A stretch of 34,287 bases of DNA from Tissierellia bacterium (GCA_012518955.1 JAAYRD010000041.1:1-34287); one strand, 5' to 3'. Positions 1-7,580 are shown, counted from the stretch's first letter. Program-made: numbers and translations. Notes: generated from the sequence alone by a model not told the origin.

Positions 1-146
1 ATAGGTTCTGATACTTCCATACATTGAATAGTGGGAATTATATTTAAATGCAATTTCCTAAGATTTTCAAATATTTCTAAAGATACTCTACCATCAATTA
101 TAACCGTATTCCCAGTTTTCTTCGGTATAAATGGATTAATATTCAT
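1..146 (-). CDS. N-terminal part of an unknown protein (possibly DUF6873-like), cut by the window edge
   Basis: The minus strand opens at an ATG at 146 and stays open for 48 codons to the window edge. It begins MNINPFIPKKTGNTVIIDGR and continues with a helix-like stretch and a beta strand. A purine-rich GTGGTG lies just upstream of the ATG. The start (short basic lead, then a VIIDGR strand) resembles what I recall of the clostridial DUF6873 family, but only about 48 residues are visible, so the family name is a guess. The gene lies downstream of the tRNA operon terminator and is read in the same direction. Function unknown. Confidence 0.5.
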   Translation of the reverse strand, partial: MNINPFIPKKTGNTVIIDGRVSLEIFENLRKLHLNIIPTIQCMEVSEP

Positions 147-173
147 AAAATTCACCACTTTTACAAAAAAATT

Positions 174-196
174 AAACCTTCTATAGTAGAAGGTTT
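174..196 (-). terminator. Rho-independent terminator of the tRNA operon
   Basis: AAACCTTCTA and TAGAAGGTTT form a 10-bp stem around a TAG loop. On the minus strand the hairpin is followed by a run of T residues (complement of the A-tract at about 164-170). It lies 2 nt past the CCA end of tRNA-Cys, so it closes the minus-strand tRNA operon. Confidence 0.85.
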
Positions 197-197
197 A

Positions 198-271
<74 letters not shown>

Positions 272-300
272 ATAAAAAGATTTATTAATAAAAGAACTTA

Positions 301-323
301 CTACCAACTCCAACGACTCCGAC
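301..323 (-). pseudogene. Possible 5' fragment of a tRNA-Leu gene
   Basis: On the minus strand this reads GTCGGAGTCGTTGGAGTTGG then TAG. It resembles the first 20 or so bases of bacterial tRNA-Leu (acceptor 5' strand, TG, D arm ending in TTGGTAG). No anticodon arm, variable arm or T arm follows; the sequence runs into AT-rich DNA. The match rests on remembered tRNA-Leu consensus, so it could be chance. Confidence 0.35.
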
Positions 324-371
324 TAAGTGATTCACACAAAATCAAAATATACGATTTTGGTTCTCTACTTA

Positions 372-396
372 TGCCTTACCACTTGGCTATGCCACC
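372..396 (-). pseudogene. Degenerate 5' half of a tRNA-Cys-like gene
   Basis: The minus strand reads GGTGGCATAGCCAAGTGGTA then AGGCA. This matches the first 25 nt of the intact tRNA-Cys in the same operon with a single C-to-T change. After the D arm the similarity is lost and no anticodon or T arm can be drawn. The fragment lies inside the transcribed operon between tRNA-Gly and tRNA-Cys. It looks like a partial duplication of tRNA-Cys that has decayed. Confidence 0.65.
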
Positions 397-407
397 TATA
401 TCTTAAA

Positions 408-482
408 TGGAGCGGAAAACGGGATTCGAACCCGCGACCCTCGCCTTGGCAAGGCGATGCTCTACCACTGAGCCATTTCCGC
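408..482 (-). tRNA. tRNA-Gly (GCC)
   Basis: The minus strand gives the acceptor GCGGAAA, a D arm GCTCAGTGGTAGAGC, and an anticodon arm CGCCTTGCCAAGGCG with anticodon GCC. The T arm has GTTCGAATC, and the gene ends TTTCCGCTCCA with CCA encoded. It is the second gene of the operon, 32 nt downstream of tRNA-Phe. Confidence 0.95.
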
Positions 483-514
483 ATTACAAAAGATATATTA
501 AATATAGTTGCGTG

Positions 515-590
515 TGGTGCCCAGAGGCGGAATCGAACCACCGACACGGGGATTTTCAGTCCCCTGCTCTACCTACTGAGCTATCTGGGC
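515..590 (-). tRNA. tRNA-Phe (GAA)
   Basis: The minus strand starts GCCCAGATAGCTCAGTAGGT. The anticodon arm GGGGACTGAAAATCCCC gives anticodon GAA. The T arm has GTTCGATTC, and the acceptor closes with CTGGGCACCA, CCA encoded. It is the first gene of the tRNA operon, about 19 nt downstream of the promoter -10. Confidence 0.95.
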
Positions 591-609
591 CTACGCATCA
601 ACAATATTT

Positions 610-638
610 AGTATATAAGATTCTAGCTATAAAGTCAA
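610..638 (-). promoter_or_regulatory. Housekeeping sigma promoter of the tRNA operon
   Basis: The minus strand has TTGACT (638-633), a 17-nt spacer and TATACT (615-610). This is close to the sigma-A consensus and about 20 nt upstream of tRNA-Phe. The -35 box overlaps the last codons of hslO. A second TTGACT lies directly upstream at 645-640 but has no equally well placed -10. Confidence 0.8.
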
Positions 639-1510
639 TAGTCAATTAATTTTAATAGTTCATCCTTTGAAAATTGATACTTTTCATTGCAAAAATGACA
701 TACTATCTCCGCCTGACCATCTTCTTCTATTATATTAGAAATTTCTTTTTTACCAATGCTTAACAATATCTTCTCTATCTTATCTCTTTGGCAATTACAT
801 TTATACTCTATATGCTTTTTATCTAAAATTTCCATCTCAAATTGACCAAATAACTCTTCCATTACATCTTCTGGTGTCAGCCCTTCATCTATCAATGTGG
901 ATATGGGTTTTGCTTCGCTTAATATTTTCTCTATTTCATCTATATCCTCTTCCTCCACTCCAGGAAGAAGTTGTAATATATATCCTCCAGCTGCCTTTAC
1001 TGAAATATCTGTATCTACTAAAACTCCTAAATTTATTGCAGAGGGTTGCTGCTCAGATATATAAAAGTAATGGACTAGATCTTCGGCTATTTCTCCAGAT
1101 ACTAAATTGGATTGTCCCACATAAGGTTCTTTTAACCCCAAATCTCTAATAACAGCTATATGCCCATCCTTCCCTACTATCCCTCCAACATCTAATTTTC
1201 CATCCTCTCTGCTAGGTTTATCTGCATAGGGATGATCAGCATAACCTTTAACTTCACCTTTATTATTAGCTACAGTAACAATGCTTCCTATAGGGCCCTT
1301 TCCATTCAATTGAAAAGTTAAAGAGGCTTTTTCTTCCTTCATTGCAATTCCCATCATTGCTGCTGCTGTCAATGCCCTGCCTAAAGCAGCTGTAGCCGTA
1401 GGAGAAGTATTATGAATTGTTCTTGCCTTTTCTACTATATTGGTTGAGGAAGCCACAAATAGTCGTAGCGTTCCTTTTTTATTTATACCACGAATAATAT
1501 AATCCTTCAT
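635..1510 (-). CDS. hslO: Hsp33 redox-regulated chaperone
   Basis: This 291-residue protein has the full length of the Hsp33 family. Hsp33 is a cytosolic holdase that becomes active when its zinc-binding cysteines are oxidised. The N-terminal substrate-binding domain carries the family-type stretch TATAALGRALTAAAMMG. The C-terminal redox switch has all four cysteines as CNC (238/240) and CHFC (271/274). It starts at an ATG at 1510 with an AGGAG-type site upstream. A hairpin terminator at 1541-1561 separates it from the upstream cold-shock gene. No terminator follows it; its 3' end contains the tRNA promoter, so some read-through into the tRNA operon is possible. Confidence 0.95.
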   Translation of the reverse strand: MKDYIIRGINKKGTLRLFVASSTNIVEKARTIHNTSPTATAALGRALTAAAMMGIAMKEEKASLTFQLNGKGPIGSIVTVANNKGEVKGYADHPYADKPSREDGKLDVGGIVGKDGHIAVIRDLGLKEPYVGQSNLVSGEIAEDLVHYFYISEQQPSAINLGVLVDTDISVKAAGGYILQLLPGVEEEDIDEIEKILSEAKPISTLIDEGLTPEDVMEELFGQFEMEILDKKHIEYKCNCQRDKIEKILLSIGKKEISNIIEEDGQAEIVCHFCNEKYQFSKDELLKLIDY

Positions 1511-1540
1511 AGCTTACTCCTTTATATCCTAAAATATTTA

Positions 1541-1561
1541 AAGCCCCTTGACAAGGGGCTT
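1541..1561 (-). terminator. Terminator-like hairpin between the cold-shock gene and hslO
   Basis: AAGCCCCTT and AAGGGGCTT form a 9-bp GC-rich stem with a GAC loop. On the minus strand the tail is TAAATATTTT, only moderately T-rich. It lies 40 nt past the stop of the cold-shock gene and 30 nt before hslO, so it probably ends the former's transcript. Confidence 0.65.
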
Positions 1562-1600
1562 GATTGCTACTGTTAAAAACTATATAAAAGAGAATCAGGT

Positions 1601-1801
1601 TTATAGTTTAGTAACGTTAGTAGCTTGAGGACCTTTTTCTCCTTCAACTATTTCAAATTCAACTTCCTGTCCTTCATCTAAAGTTTTAAATCCTTCACCT
1701 TCTATTGCTGAGTAATGTACGAATACATCTTCTCCTTCTTCTGTGGAAATAAAACCATACCCTTTTGTGGCATTAAACCATTTTACAGTACCTTTTACCA
1801 T
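1601..1801 (-). CDS. Cold-shock protein, CspA/CspB family
   Basis: A 66-residue single cold-shock domain that binds single-stranded RNA/DNA and acts as an RNA chaperone. RNP1 (KGYGFIS) and RNP2 (VFVHYSAI) are intact, and the protein begins [18 protein letters not shown]. An in-frame ATG exists at 1810, but GGAGGA abuts it directly, leaving no room. The same GGAGG is about 10 nt from the ATG at 1801, the conserved start for this family, so 1801 is chosen. It has its own promoter-like sequence and a leader of about 60 nt. Confidence 0.95.
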   Translation of the reverse strand: MVKGTVKWFNATKGYGFISTEEGEDVFVHYSAIEGEGFKTLDEGQEVEFEIVEGEKGPQATNVTKL

Positions 1802-1866
1802 TTGAAACATTCCTCCAATACAACAATTTAAATAGATGAATCCTATGTATCATCTACCTTTAACTT

Positions 1867-1896
1867 AGCTTACCATAGATTATATAGCCTTGTCAA
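1867..1896 (-). promoter_or_regulatory. Probable promoter of the cold-shock gene
   Basis: The minus strand has TTGACA (1896-1891), an 18-nt spacer and TAAGCT (1872-1867) preceded by TGG, an extended -10. The implied leader before the 1801 start is about 60 nt. The -10 match is imperfect and a TATAAT lies within the spacer, so the exact start is unsure. Confidence 0.45.
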
Positions 1897-1949
1897 ATAA
1901 TATTCCCAACCTTTTTAATAAATATTCTACTGGCTTTATTATATGTCTT

Positions 1950-2684
1950 TTAGCCTAAAGCTACAAAATTTATTCTTTCACTTTGTTCTCCTGGTTTATT
2001 AAAGGTAAATTCATCAAAACAATAAACCGTACTAAAACCAGCCTTTTCTAATAGTTCTCTTATTTCTTCTATTTGATAAGCTTTTTGTAGATGTTCTTCA
2101 TCAATCCGTCTGTATCTTCCATATTCATCAGCTATAAAAAAAGTGAGATAAAACTCTCCAATATTTTCACTATTATCAAAGTAGTTTTGCCATGTATAGT
2201 ATATGGTACCTCTATCTTCTATAAAAGTATTATTTCCAATTATATTTTTTAATTTATAATGGGAATTTATATCGAATATGAAGATCCCGTCCTTATGAAG
2301 ATGTTTTTTTACATTTCGAAAGACACTCAGCAAGTCTTCCTCATCAAGTATATAATTGATACTGTCACATATAGAAATAATGGCATCAAATTTTTCATTT
2401 ATTTTAAAATCAATCATATTTTGTTCTATAAGCCTTATATTATTGAACTGATTCAATTTATTATACGCCATAGATAACATATCCGACGATATATCAAAAC
2501 AGGTTAAATCGTATCCATTCATAGCTAAGTAGTAGGAAAGATTTCCAGTTCCACAAGCCATTTCCAGTATCTTTTTAGGTTCTTTACTAAATTTATCAAG
2601 CAACTTTTCAATATACAAATACCACTCTTTATAATCTATGTCATCCATTAGCTCATCATATAAAACTGCCATATTTTTATACAT
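1950..2684 (-). CDS. Class I SAM-dependent methyltransferase
   Basis: A 244-residue soluble protein with a Rossmann-type methyltransferase fold. Motif I is ILEMACGTGNLSYYLA (about residues 39-54). An acidic strand end (LTCFDIS) follows for ribose contact, then FDAIISICDSINYI as motif IV. The N-terminus (YDELMDDIDYKEW) resembles the YqeM-like group found near housekeeping genes in Firmicutes. The substrate cannot be inferred. The start ATG at 2684 has GGGG seven bases upstream. It lies 15 nt after the spore-protein gene and is probably co-transcribed with it. Confidence 0.85.
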   Translation of the reverse strand: MYKNMAVLYDELMDDIDYKEWYLYIEKLLDKFSKEPKKILEMACGTGNLSYYLAMNGYDLTCFDISSDMLSMAYNKLNQFNNIRLIEQNMIDFKINEKFDAIISICDSINYILDEEDLLSVFRNVKKHLHKDGIFIFDINSHYKLKNIIGNNTFIEDRGTIYYTWQNYFDNSENIGEFYLTFFIADEYGRYRRIDEEHLQKAYQIEEIRELLEKAGFSTVYCFDEFTFNKPGEQSERINFVALG

Positions 2685-2699
2685 AACATTGCCCCTTTT

Positions 2700-2894
2700 T
2701 TAATCCTTGTTTTTCTTTTTCTCTTTCATATCCCTTTTTCTTACTGTTATTAAACCACCAATTTTACCAGACTCCTTAGCTGTCAAGCCTCCCCATCCTA
2801 CCTTAGCTATTTTATCCATTAATCCTAATTCTTCTGCTATTTCATACTTTAACTTATCCTCTAATGTTTCCTTTTTCTTCTTTTTATTTTTCAT
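2700..2894 (-). CDS. Small acid-soluble spore protein, alpha/beta type (divergent)
   Basis: This 64-residue protein has the core of the alpha/beta SASP family, which coats and protects DNA in dormant spores. The helix KLKYEIAEELGL corresponds to the family's germination-protease region. GWGGLTAKESGKIGGLI corresponds to the second conserved block (usually ...GGxxGGxM/I). It differs from the second SASP in this window by very lysine-rich ends (KNKKKKKE, KEKKKNKD). The start at 2894 has an AGGAGG site. That site lies in one arm of an inverted repeat (2903-2925) that could mask it. Expression in the forespore is expected from the family; no sigma-G promoter was identified. Confidence 0.8.
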   Translation of the reverse strand: MKNKKKKKETLEDKLKYEIAEELGLMDKIAKVGWGGLTAKESGKIGGLITVRKRDMKEKKKNKD

Positions 2895-2902
2895 ATCTAT
2901 AC

Positions 2903-2925
2903 CTCCTAAAATCTATTATTAGGAG
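2903..2925 (-). promoter_or_regulatory. Inverted repeat enclosing the ribosome binding site of the SASP gene
   Basis: CTCCTAA (2903-2909) and TTAGGAG (2919-2925) form a 7-bp stem with a 9-nt loop. On the minus strand the second arm is TTAGGAG, containing the AGGAG that serves the ATG at 2894. It may sequester the site or act as a weak end for the upstream membrane-protease transcript. Confidence 0.4.
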
Positions 2926-2943
2926 AGTTGTAGTCTTTTATTC

Positions 2944-3900
2944 CTATCCAAATAAATATTTATAATTCCAAACCATAAACAATACTATTATTATAAATAC
3001 GGGAATACTGTCTATTATTCCCATACTCCTCTTTTTACTTGCAAAGTCCATTAGAGAATCTCCTAAAACAAAATTGTTAACCTCCATACCCTGATACTCA
3101 CCACTAGAGGGAAGATTTTTAATCAATTTATATACAATAATACCAAATATTAAAGCTACTATTCCTAGTCCTACTATTCCCATTAGGGCTTCACTCCCCT
3201 CTGGAAAAACAACTCCATCTATAGCTGGATCTATTTCATCTTCTAATCTATTGATAGTATAACCTATAGTCAATGCTATAGTATTATTTAATGTATGGCC
3301 TATTATTGTAGCTATCAAAGAATTGGTTTTATATGCTATTATTCCAAATAATAAGCCTAGAAAAATTGGACCTAATAAGTTTTGTGCATTGAAGTGAAAT
3401 ATTCCAAAAAGTATAGCAGAGTAAATAATTGCCTTCTTTCTTCCCAATTTATCATAAGAGCTCATAATCATACCTCTAAACATAATTTCCTCACATATTC
3501 CAGGGGTTAATGCTATCACTAAAAAGCTTATTAAATACTGTTTAAATGTAGATGGTATAGGTACAGTATTTGGTCTAACTTGAGCAAACTTATCTAACAG
3601 AAAGAGCCCTATAAAATTAAAAAAAATAGCTATGGGATAGGAAAAAACTACAATAAGAATTACAAATACTGCTTGTTTTAAATTTATACCGTTTAACCTT
3701 AAATTTTCTCTAATGGAATAGCCCTTAATTTTTAAAAAGAATAATGTTGGGAGCAATATAATCAAATATTCAGTAATCAATAATCCCATATATATATTTC
3801 CACTTTGAGCCTGTGCCCCTATTGTTATAAGAGCTATTCCTATAAGGAAATATAGGATATTAGCTTCCAATATTGATGGTTCTTTTCTATTTTTAATCAT
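2944..3900 (-). CDS. CPBP-family intramembrane metalloprotease (CAAX protease-like)
   Basis: A 318-residue polytopic membrane protein with about eight hydrophobic segments. The ABI/CPBP signatures are present: EEIMFRG (motif 1, Glu-Glu...Arg), then FHFNAQN (motif 2), then a third helix with HTLNN. These residues form the metal site of the family (Rce1, MroQ, SpdC relatives). Substrates range from prenylated proteins in eukaryotes to bacteriocin or quorum peptides in bacteria; none can be assigned here. It is divergent from asd, with about 120 nt between. The start ATG at 3900 has a GGTGGAGAG-type site upstream. Confidence 0.88.
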   Translation of the reverse strand: MIKNRKEPSILEANILYFLIGIALITIGAQAQSGNIYMGLLITEYLIILLPTLFFLKIKGYSIRENLRLNGINLKQAVFVILIVVFSYPIAIFFNFIGLFLLDKFAQVRPNTVPIPSTFKQYLISFLVIALTPGICEEIMFRGMIMSSYDKLGRKKAIIYSAILFGIFHFNAQNLLGPIFLGLLFGIIAYKTNSLIATIIGHTLNNTIALTIGYTINRLEDEIDPAIDGVVFPEGSEALMGIVGLGIVALIFGIIVYKLIKNLPSSGEYQGMEVNNFVLGDSLMDFASKKRSMGIIDSIPVFIIIVLFMVWNYKYLFG

Positions 3901-4035
3901 ATATGACTCTCCACCTTTCTTGCATATATTCTATACTTTTTAGCAGGTTAAATCAAATACACCTTTTATTAATAGGATTAATGTTGTATCATATATATTA
4001 ACCGATGTACAATTTTTCAGGAGGTGTATTTAAAA

Positions 4036-5019
4036 GTGGTTAATATAGGTATTGCAGGTGCAACGGGTATGGTTGGTAGAACTTTTTTAAAGGTAATGGA
4101 AGAGAGAAATTTTCCAGTGAATGAACTTTACCTTTTTGCATCTTCTAAGTCTAAAGGAACAACAATTGAATTTAATAATAAAAAATATGTGGTTGAGGAA
4201 CTTAATGAAAGCTCATTTGATAAACCAATGGACATTGTTTTATTTTCGGCTGGTGGGGATTTAAGTAAAAAATATGCTCCCATAGCAAAAGAAAAAGGTA
4301 TTGTAGTAGTAGATAACAGTAGTGCTTGGCGGATGGAAGATTGGGTACCATTGATAGTACCAGAAGTAAATGGTGATTCAATTTCTAAAAACAAAGGAAT
4401 TATTGCTAATCCCAATTGCTCTACTATTCAATCGGTAATACCATTGAAACCTTTAAATGACAGATATAAATTAAAGCGAGTTGTTTTTTCAACCTATCAA
4501 GCTGTATCAGGTTCAGGAGTTGCAGGATTAGAAGATTTAGAAAAAGGACTATCTTCTACTTATAATAATATATATCCTCACCCTATAGCATATAATGTAT
4601 TACCTCATATAGATAGTTTTCTAGATAATGGGTATACAAAAGAAGAGATGAAAATGATAGATGAGACTAAAAAAATACTGAATGATCAGGATATACAAAT
4701 AACTGCTACTACTGTTAGAGTTCCAGTAAAATATGGTCATGCCGTATCTGCTAATATAGAGCTTGAAAAAGAATTTGAACTAGATGATATATTTACACTC
4801 TTAAAAAATACCGATGGAATAGAGGTATTAGATGACCTAGATAATAATATATATCCTATGCCTATTCTTGCCGAAGGAAAAGATAAAGTATACGTAGGCA
4901 GAATAAGACGAGATTTCAGTATAAAGAATGGATTAAATATTTGGATTGTAGCAGATAATAGCCGTAAAGGTGCAGCTACTAATACAGTCCAAATAGCAGA
5001 ACTATTACTTAATAAATAG
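4036..5019 (+). CDS. asd: Aspartate-semialdehyde dehydrogenase
   Basis: Converts aspartyl phosphate to aspartate semialdehyde with NADPH, feeding lysine, threonine and diaminopimelate synthesis. The N-terminal NADP-binding motif is GIAGATGMVGRTF. The catalytic cysteine is in NPNCSTIQ (about residue 128) and the acid/base histidine in KYGHAVSANIE. I place the start at the GTG at 4036: AGGAGGTG at 4019-4026 lies 9 nt upstream, and the protein then begins MVNIGIAGATG. An in-frame GTG at 4024 lies inside that ribosome binding site. First gene of asd-dapA-dapB. No lysine (L-box) riboswitch is visible in the short leader. Confidence 0.95.
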   Translation: MVNIGIAGATGMVGRTFLKVMEERNFPVNELYLFASSKSKGTTIEFNNKKYVVEELNESSFDKPMDIVLFSAGGDLSKKYAPIAKEKGIVVVDNSSAWRMEDWVPLIVPEVNGDSISKNKGIIANPNCSTIQSVIPLKPLNDRYKLKRVVFSTYQAVSGSGVAGLEDLEKGLSSTYNNIYPHPIAYNVLPHIDSFLDNGYTKEEMKMIDETKKILNDQDIQITATTVRVPVKYGHAVSANIELEKEFELDDIFTLLKNTDGIEVLDDLDNNIYPMPILAEGKDKVYVGRIRRDFSIKNGLNIWIVADNSRKGAATNTVQIAELLLNK

Positions 5020-5031
5020 GAGGTATAAATT

Positions 5032-5916
5032 ATGTTTAAAGGTTCTGGAGTTGCAATAGTAACACCTTTTAGAGATGATCAAATTGATTTCCAAAAACTA
5101 GAGGAATTACTTGAATGGCATGTTGAAGAAGGTACTGATGCTATAATCATCTGTGGAACCACAGGTGAAGCTTCTACTATGTCCCTTGAGGAACAACAAC
5201 AAGCTATAAAATTTACAGTGGAAAAAATAAATAACAGAATCCCTGTTATAGCTGGAACAGGTAGCAATAACACTAAAAGCTCTATAGAATTAAGCAAATA
5301 CTCTGAGGAAGTCGGTGTAGATGGCTTATTGATCGTAACCCCTTATTACAATAAAACTACTCAGGCAGGTCTGATCAAACATTATACAACTATCGCCGAC
5401 AATGTTAGTATTCCAATTATAATATACAATGTTCCAGGAAGAACTGGGCTAAATATACTTCCAAGTACCATAGCTGAACTATCCAAGCATCCTAATATTA
5501 GAGGTGTCAAGGAAGCAAGTGGTGATATTGCTCAAGTTGCAGAGATAGCTAGATTATGTCCTGAAGACTTCTATATATATTCAGGGAATGACGATATGAT
5601 AGTTCCTCTATTAGCTTTAGGTGGAGTTGGGGTTATATCCGTTGTTGCAAATATACTTCCACAGGATACCCATAATATGGTCCAATACTTCTTGGATGGA
5701 GATATAAAAGCGTCTAAAGAACTTCAACTAAAGATGAAGCCATTAATCGATGCATTATTTATCGAAGTAAACCCAATCCCAGTAAGAGAAGCTATGAATA
5801 TATTAGGTATGGAAGTAGGTCCATGTAGATTACCTCTTGTTCCTATGGGAGAAACAAATAAGAATAAATTAATCGAAGAGATGTCCCTATATGGAATGAA
5901 TATAGGAGGTAAATAA
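5032..5916 (+). CDS. dapA: 4-hydroxy-tetrahydrodipicolinate synthase
   Basis: Condenses pyruvate with aspartate semialdehyde, the first committed step to lysine, diaminopimelate and (in spore formers) dipicolinate. The 294 residues match the family length. Seen are the [11 protein letters not shown] loop (41-51), the tyrosine in IYNVPGRTG, and the Schiff-base lysine in GVKEASGD (Lys160). AGGAGG lies 7 nt before the ATG. The gene follows asd by 12 nt and precedes dapB by 2 nt, so all three are one operon. Confidence 0.96.
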   Translation: MFKGSGVAIVTPFRDDQIDFQKLEELLEWHVEEGTDAIIICGTTGEASTMSLEEQQQAIKFTVEKINNRIPVIAGTGSNNTKSSIELSKYSEEVGVDGLLIVTPYYNKTTQAGLIKHYTTIADNVSIPIIIYNVPGRTGLNILPSTIAELSKHPNIRGVKEASGDIAQVAEIARLCPEDFYIYSGNDDMIVPLLALGGVGVISVVANILPQDTHNMVQYFLDGDIKASKELQLKMKPLIDALFIEVNPIPVREAMNILGMEVGPCRLPLVPMGETNKNKLIEEMSLYGMNIGGK

Positions 5917-5918
5917 TC

Positions 5919-6677
5919 GTGATAAAGATATTAATTAGTGGATTTCTAGGCCAAATGGGCCAAGTAATCGAAAAACAAATAGAAAACAAAGACAATATGG
6001 AACTAGTAGGAGGTATAGATAAGAATATAGATTCTTATAAAGGAGAAATTAAGGTATATGACAATATAATGGATTTTGATGGTCCATGTGACGTTATAGT
6101 AGATTTCTCTCATCCAACTTCTTTAGACAGTCTATTGACATATGCAAAATCCAATAAAGTTGCCTTAGTCATTGGAACAACGGGCTATGAAGAAAAAGAA
6201 TATAATAAGCTTAAAGAAGCTGCAAAAGAAATTCCTATATTCCAATCTGCTAATATGTCTTTAGGAATAAATCTTTTACTGTCCTTAGTATATAAAGCTG
6301 CTACCATATTGGATGAAGATTTTGATATAGAAGTAATTGAAAAACATCATAATCAAAAAATTGATGCCCCTAGTGGAACTGCTTACATGATAGCTAACAA
6401 AATCAACGAAGCTTTTGACAATAATAAAGTATATACATTCGGCAGGCATACAAAAACTAACAAAAGAGCTCCAGAGGAAATTGGTATACACGCAATTCGA
6501 GGTGGAACCATAGTAGGAGAACACACTGTGTTATTTGCTGGATTAGATGAGGTTATAGAAATAAAACATGACGCTTCATCAAAAAATGTATTTGCGAAGG
6601 GTGCTTTAAGAGCTGCTGAGTTCATAACTACTAAAGACAAAGGTTTATTTAATATGGATGATTTAATCAATCAATAA
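5919..6677 (+). CDS. dapB: 4-hydroxy-tetrahydrodipicolinate reductase
   Basis: NAD(P)H-dependent reductase that follows DapA in the lysine/diaminopimelate route. The 252-residue protein has the nucleotide-binding start ILISGFLGQMGQ, the catalytic EKHHNQKIDAPSGTA block (His143/His144, Lys147) and the late GGTIVGEHTV stretch. It starts at GTG 5919, with AGGAGGT inside the last codons of dapA. A strong hairpin follows at 6681-6713. In spore formers the product also feeds dipicolinate, which suits the other sporulation genes here (inference). Confidence 0.95.
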   Translation: MIKILISGFLGQMGQVIEKQIENKDNMELVGGIDKNIDSYKGEIKVYDNIMDFDGPCDVIVDFSHPTSLDSLLTYAKSNKVALVIGTTGYEEKEYNKLKEAAKEIPIFQSANMSLGINLLLSLVYKAATILDEDFDIEVIEKHHNQKIDAPSGTAYMIANKINEAFDNNKVYTFGRHTKTNKRAPEEIGIHAIRGGTIVGEHTVLFAGLDEVIEIKHDASSKNVFAKGALRAAEFITTKDKGLFNMDDLINQ

Positions 6678-6680
6678 ATT

Positions 6681-6713
6681 AACAAAACCTGCAAATTTCT
6701 TGCAGGTTTTGTT
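6681..6713. terminator. Bidirectional terminator between dapB and hpt
   Basis: AACAAAACCTGCAA and TTGCAGGTTTTGTT form a perfect 14-bp stem with a 5-nt loop. T-rich ends in both directions fit termination of dapB (plus) and hpt (minus), which converge here. Confidence 0.9.
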
Positions 6714-6727
6714 AATGCCAAGTTTCA

Positions 6728-7255
6728 CTACTCATCAAAGGTAAAAATATATGGAGCATTCCTATAATACTCCCCATAATTAAGACCATAGCCCACTATA
6801 AAGACATCGGGAATAGTAAAACCTACATAATCTGGAGATATATCCGACTCCCTTCGACTAGGTTTATCTAGCATCACACAAATCTTAATAGATTTTGGCT
6901 CCTTTTTCTCAATAAATTCTACTACCTTCTTCATAGTATTTCCCGAATCCATAATATCATCAATTATCAACACATGTTTTCCTTTAACATCAGCTCTTAT
7001 ATCATTGATTATTTCCACTATACCAGACGACATTTCACCATGACCATAACTTGAAGTAGTCATAAAATCTACATTTACTGGTATTTTAAGTTCTCTTACT
7101 AGATCAGCGGTAAATACAAAACCTCCCCTAAGTAGACATATTGCTATAATATCATCTCCATAGAAATCTCTAGAGATTTTCTTCCCTAATTCTTTAACTT
7201 TTTCTGCTATTTGATTTTGATCAAATAATATCTTTGGTTGTTTGTTTCTTTCCAA
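6728..7255 (-). CDS. hpt: Hypoxanthine phosphoribosyltransferase
   Basis: Purine salvage enzyme that joins hypoxanthine or guanine to PRPP. The 175 residues fit the family. The PRPP-binding motif is VLIIDDIMDSGNTM, preceded by ICLLRGGFVF and followed by KPSRRE and the base-contact region YVGFTIPDVFIVGYGLNY. The start is a TTG at 7255 with AAAGGAG about 9 nt upstream; no ATG is better placed. That binding site sits in the last codons of the 48-codon membrane miniprotein gene, so the two are probably translated from one message. Confidence 0.95.
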   Translation of the reverse strand: MERNKQPKILFDQNQIAEKVKELGKKISRDFYGDDIIAICLLRGGFVFTADLVRELKIPVNVDFMTTSSYGHGEMSSGIVEIINDIRADVKGKHVLIIDDIMDSGNTMKKVVEFIEKKEPKSIKICVMLDKPSRRESDISPDYVGFTIPDVFIVGYGLNYGEYYRNAPYIFTFDE

Positions 7256-7261
7256 TCCTCG

Positions 7262-7408
7262 CTACTCCTTTCTTTTATCTCTATTGCGTAAACTCATTCC
7301 TAAATACCTTTTTATTTCTCTTATCTCCATCAGTATTTTATTTAGAGTAAATTGGAGACTGATCAATATTATCAGAAATACAATAATAATTATTATTTCT
7401 ATATACAT
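7262..7408 (-). CDS. Small single-span membrane protein upstream of hpt
   Basis: A 48-codon frame on the minus strand begins MYIEIIIIIVFLIILISL. It gives one hydrophobic helix (about residues 3-20), then a charged tail rich in Arg, Lys and Glu that ends RNRDKRKE. GAGGAG lies 7 nt before its ATG. Its stop (7262-7264) overlaps the hpt ribosome binding site region, 6 nt before the hpt TTG. The good binding site, tight coupling to hpt and typical N-out/C-in charge pattern argue that it is a real gene. Function unknown. Confidence 0.6.
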   Translation of the reverse strand: MYIEIIIIIVFLIILISLQFTLNKILMEIREIKRYLGMSLRNRDKRKE

Positions 7409-7529
7409 CCATATTCTCCTCGCCTCTAATGATTAATTATATAATCTAGATTATAACATATATTATAGGTTTATTAAAATAAAAATGAAAACATAGTTAT
7501 AATATTTTGCATTTCGATACAATAAAAAG

Positions 7530-7580
7530 CCACATTTTTCTATTATCCTTATATTCACATAATATAATAGAAAAATGTGG
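7530..7580 (-). terminator. Terminator of the SSB-like gene
   Basis: CCACATTTTTCTATTAT (7530-7546) and ATAATAGAAAAATGTGG (7564-7580) form a 17-bp perfect stem with a 17-nt loop. On the minus strand the hairpin is followed by CTTTTTATTG. It lies 90 nt past the stop of the gene at 7671. Confidence 0.8.

Noticed and set aside
3901-4018. Lysine riboswitch ahead of asd-dapA-dapB
   Set aside because: The leader is too short (under about 120 nt to the divergent gene) and shows none of the L-box stems.
4024-4035. GTG at 4024 as the start of asd
   Set aside because: This GTG is part of the AGGAGGTG ribosome binding site; the GTG at 4036 is correctly spaced.
7242-7436. A 64-codon plus-strand frame opposite the hpt start
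   Set aside because: It is antisense to the better supported 48-codon gene on the minus strand, and has no ribosome binding site.
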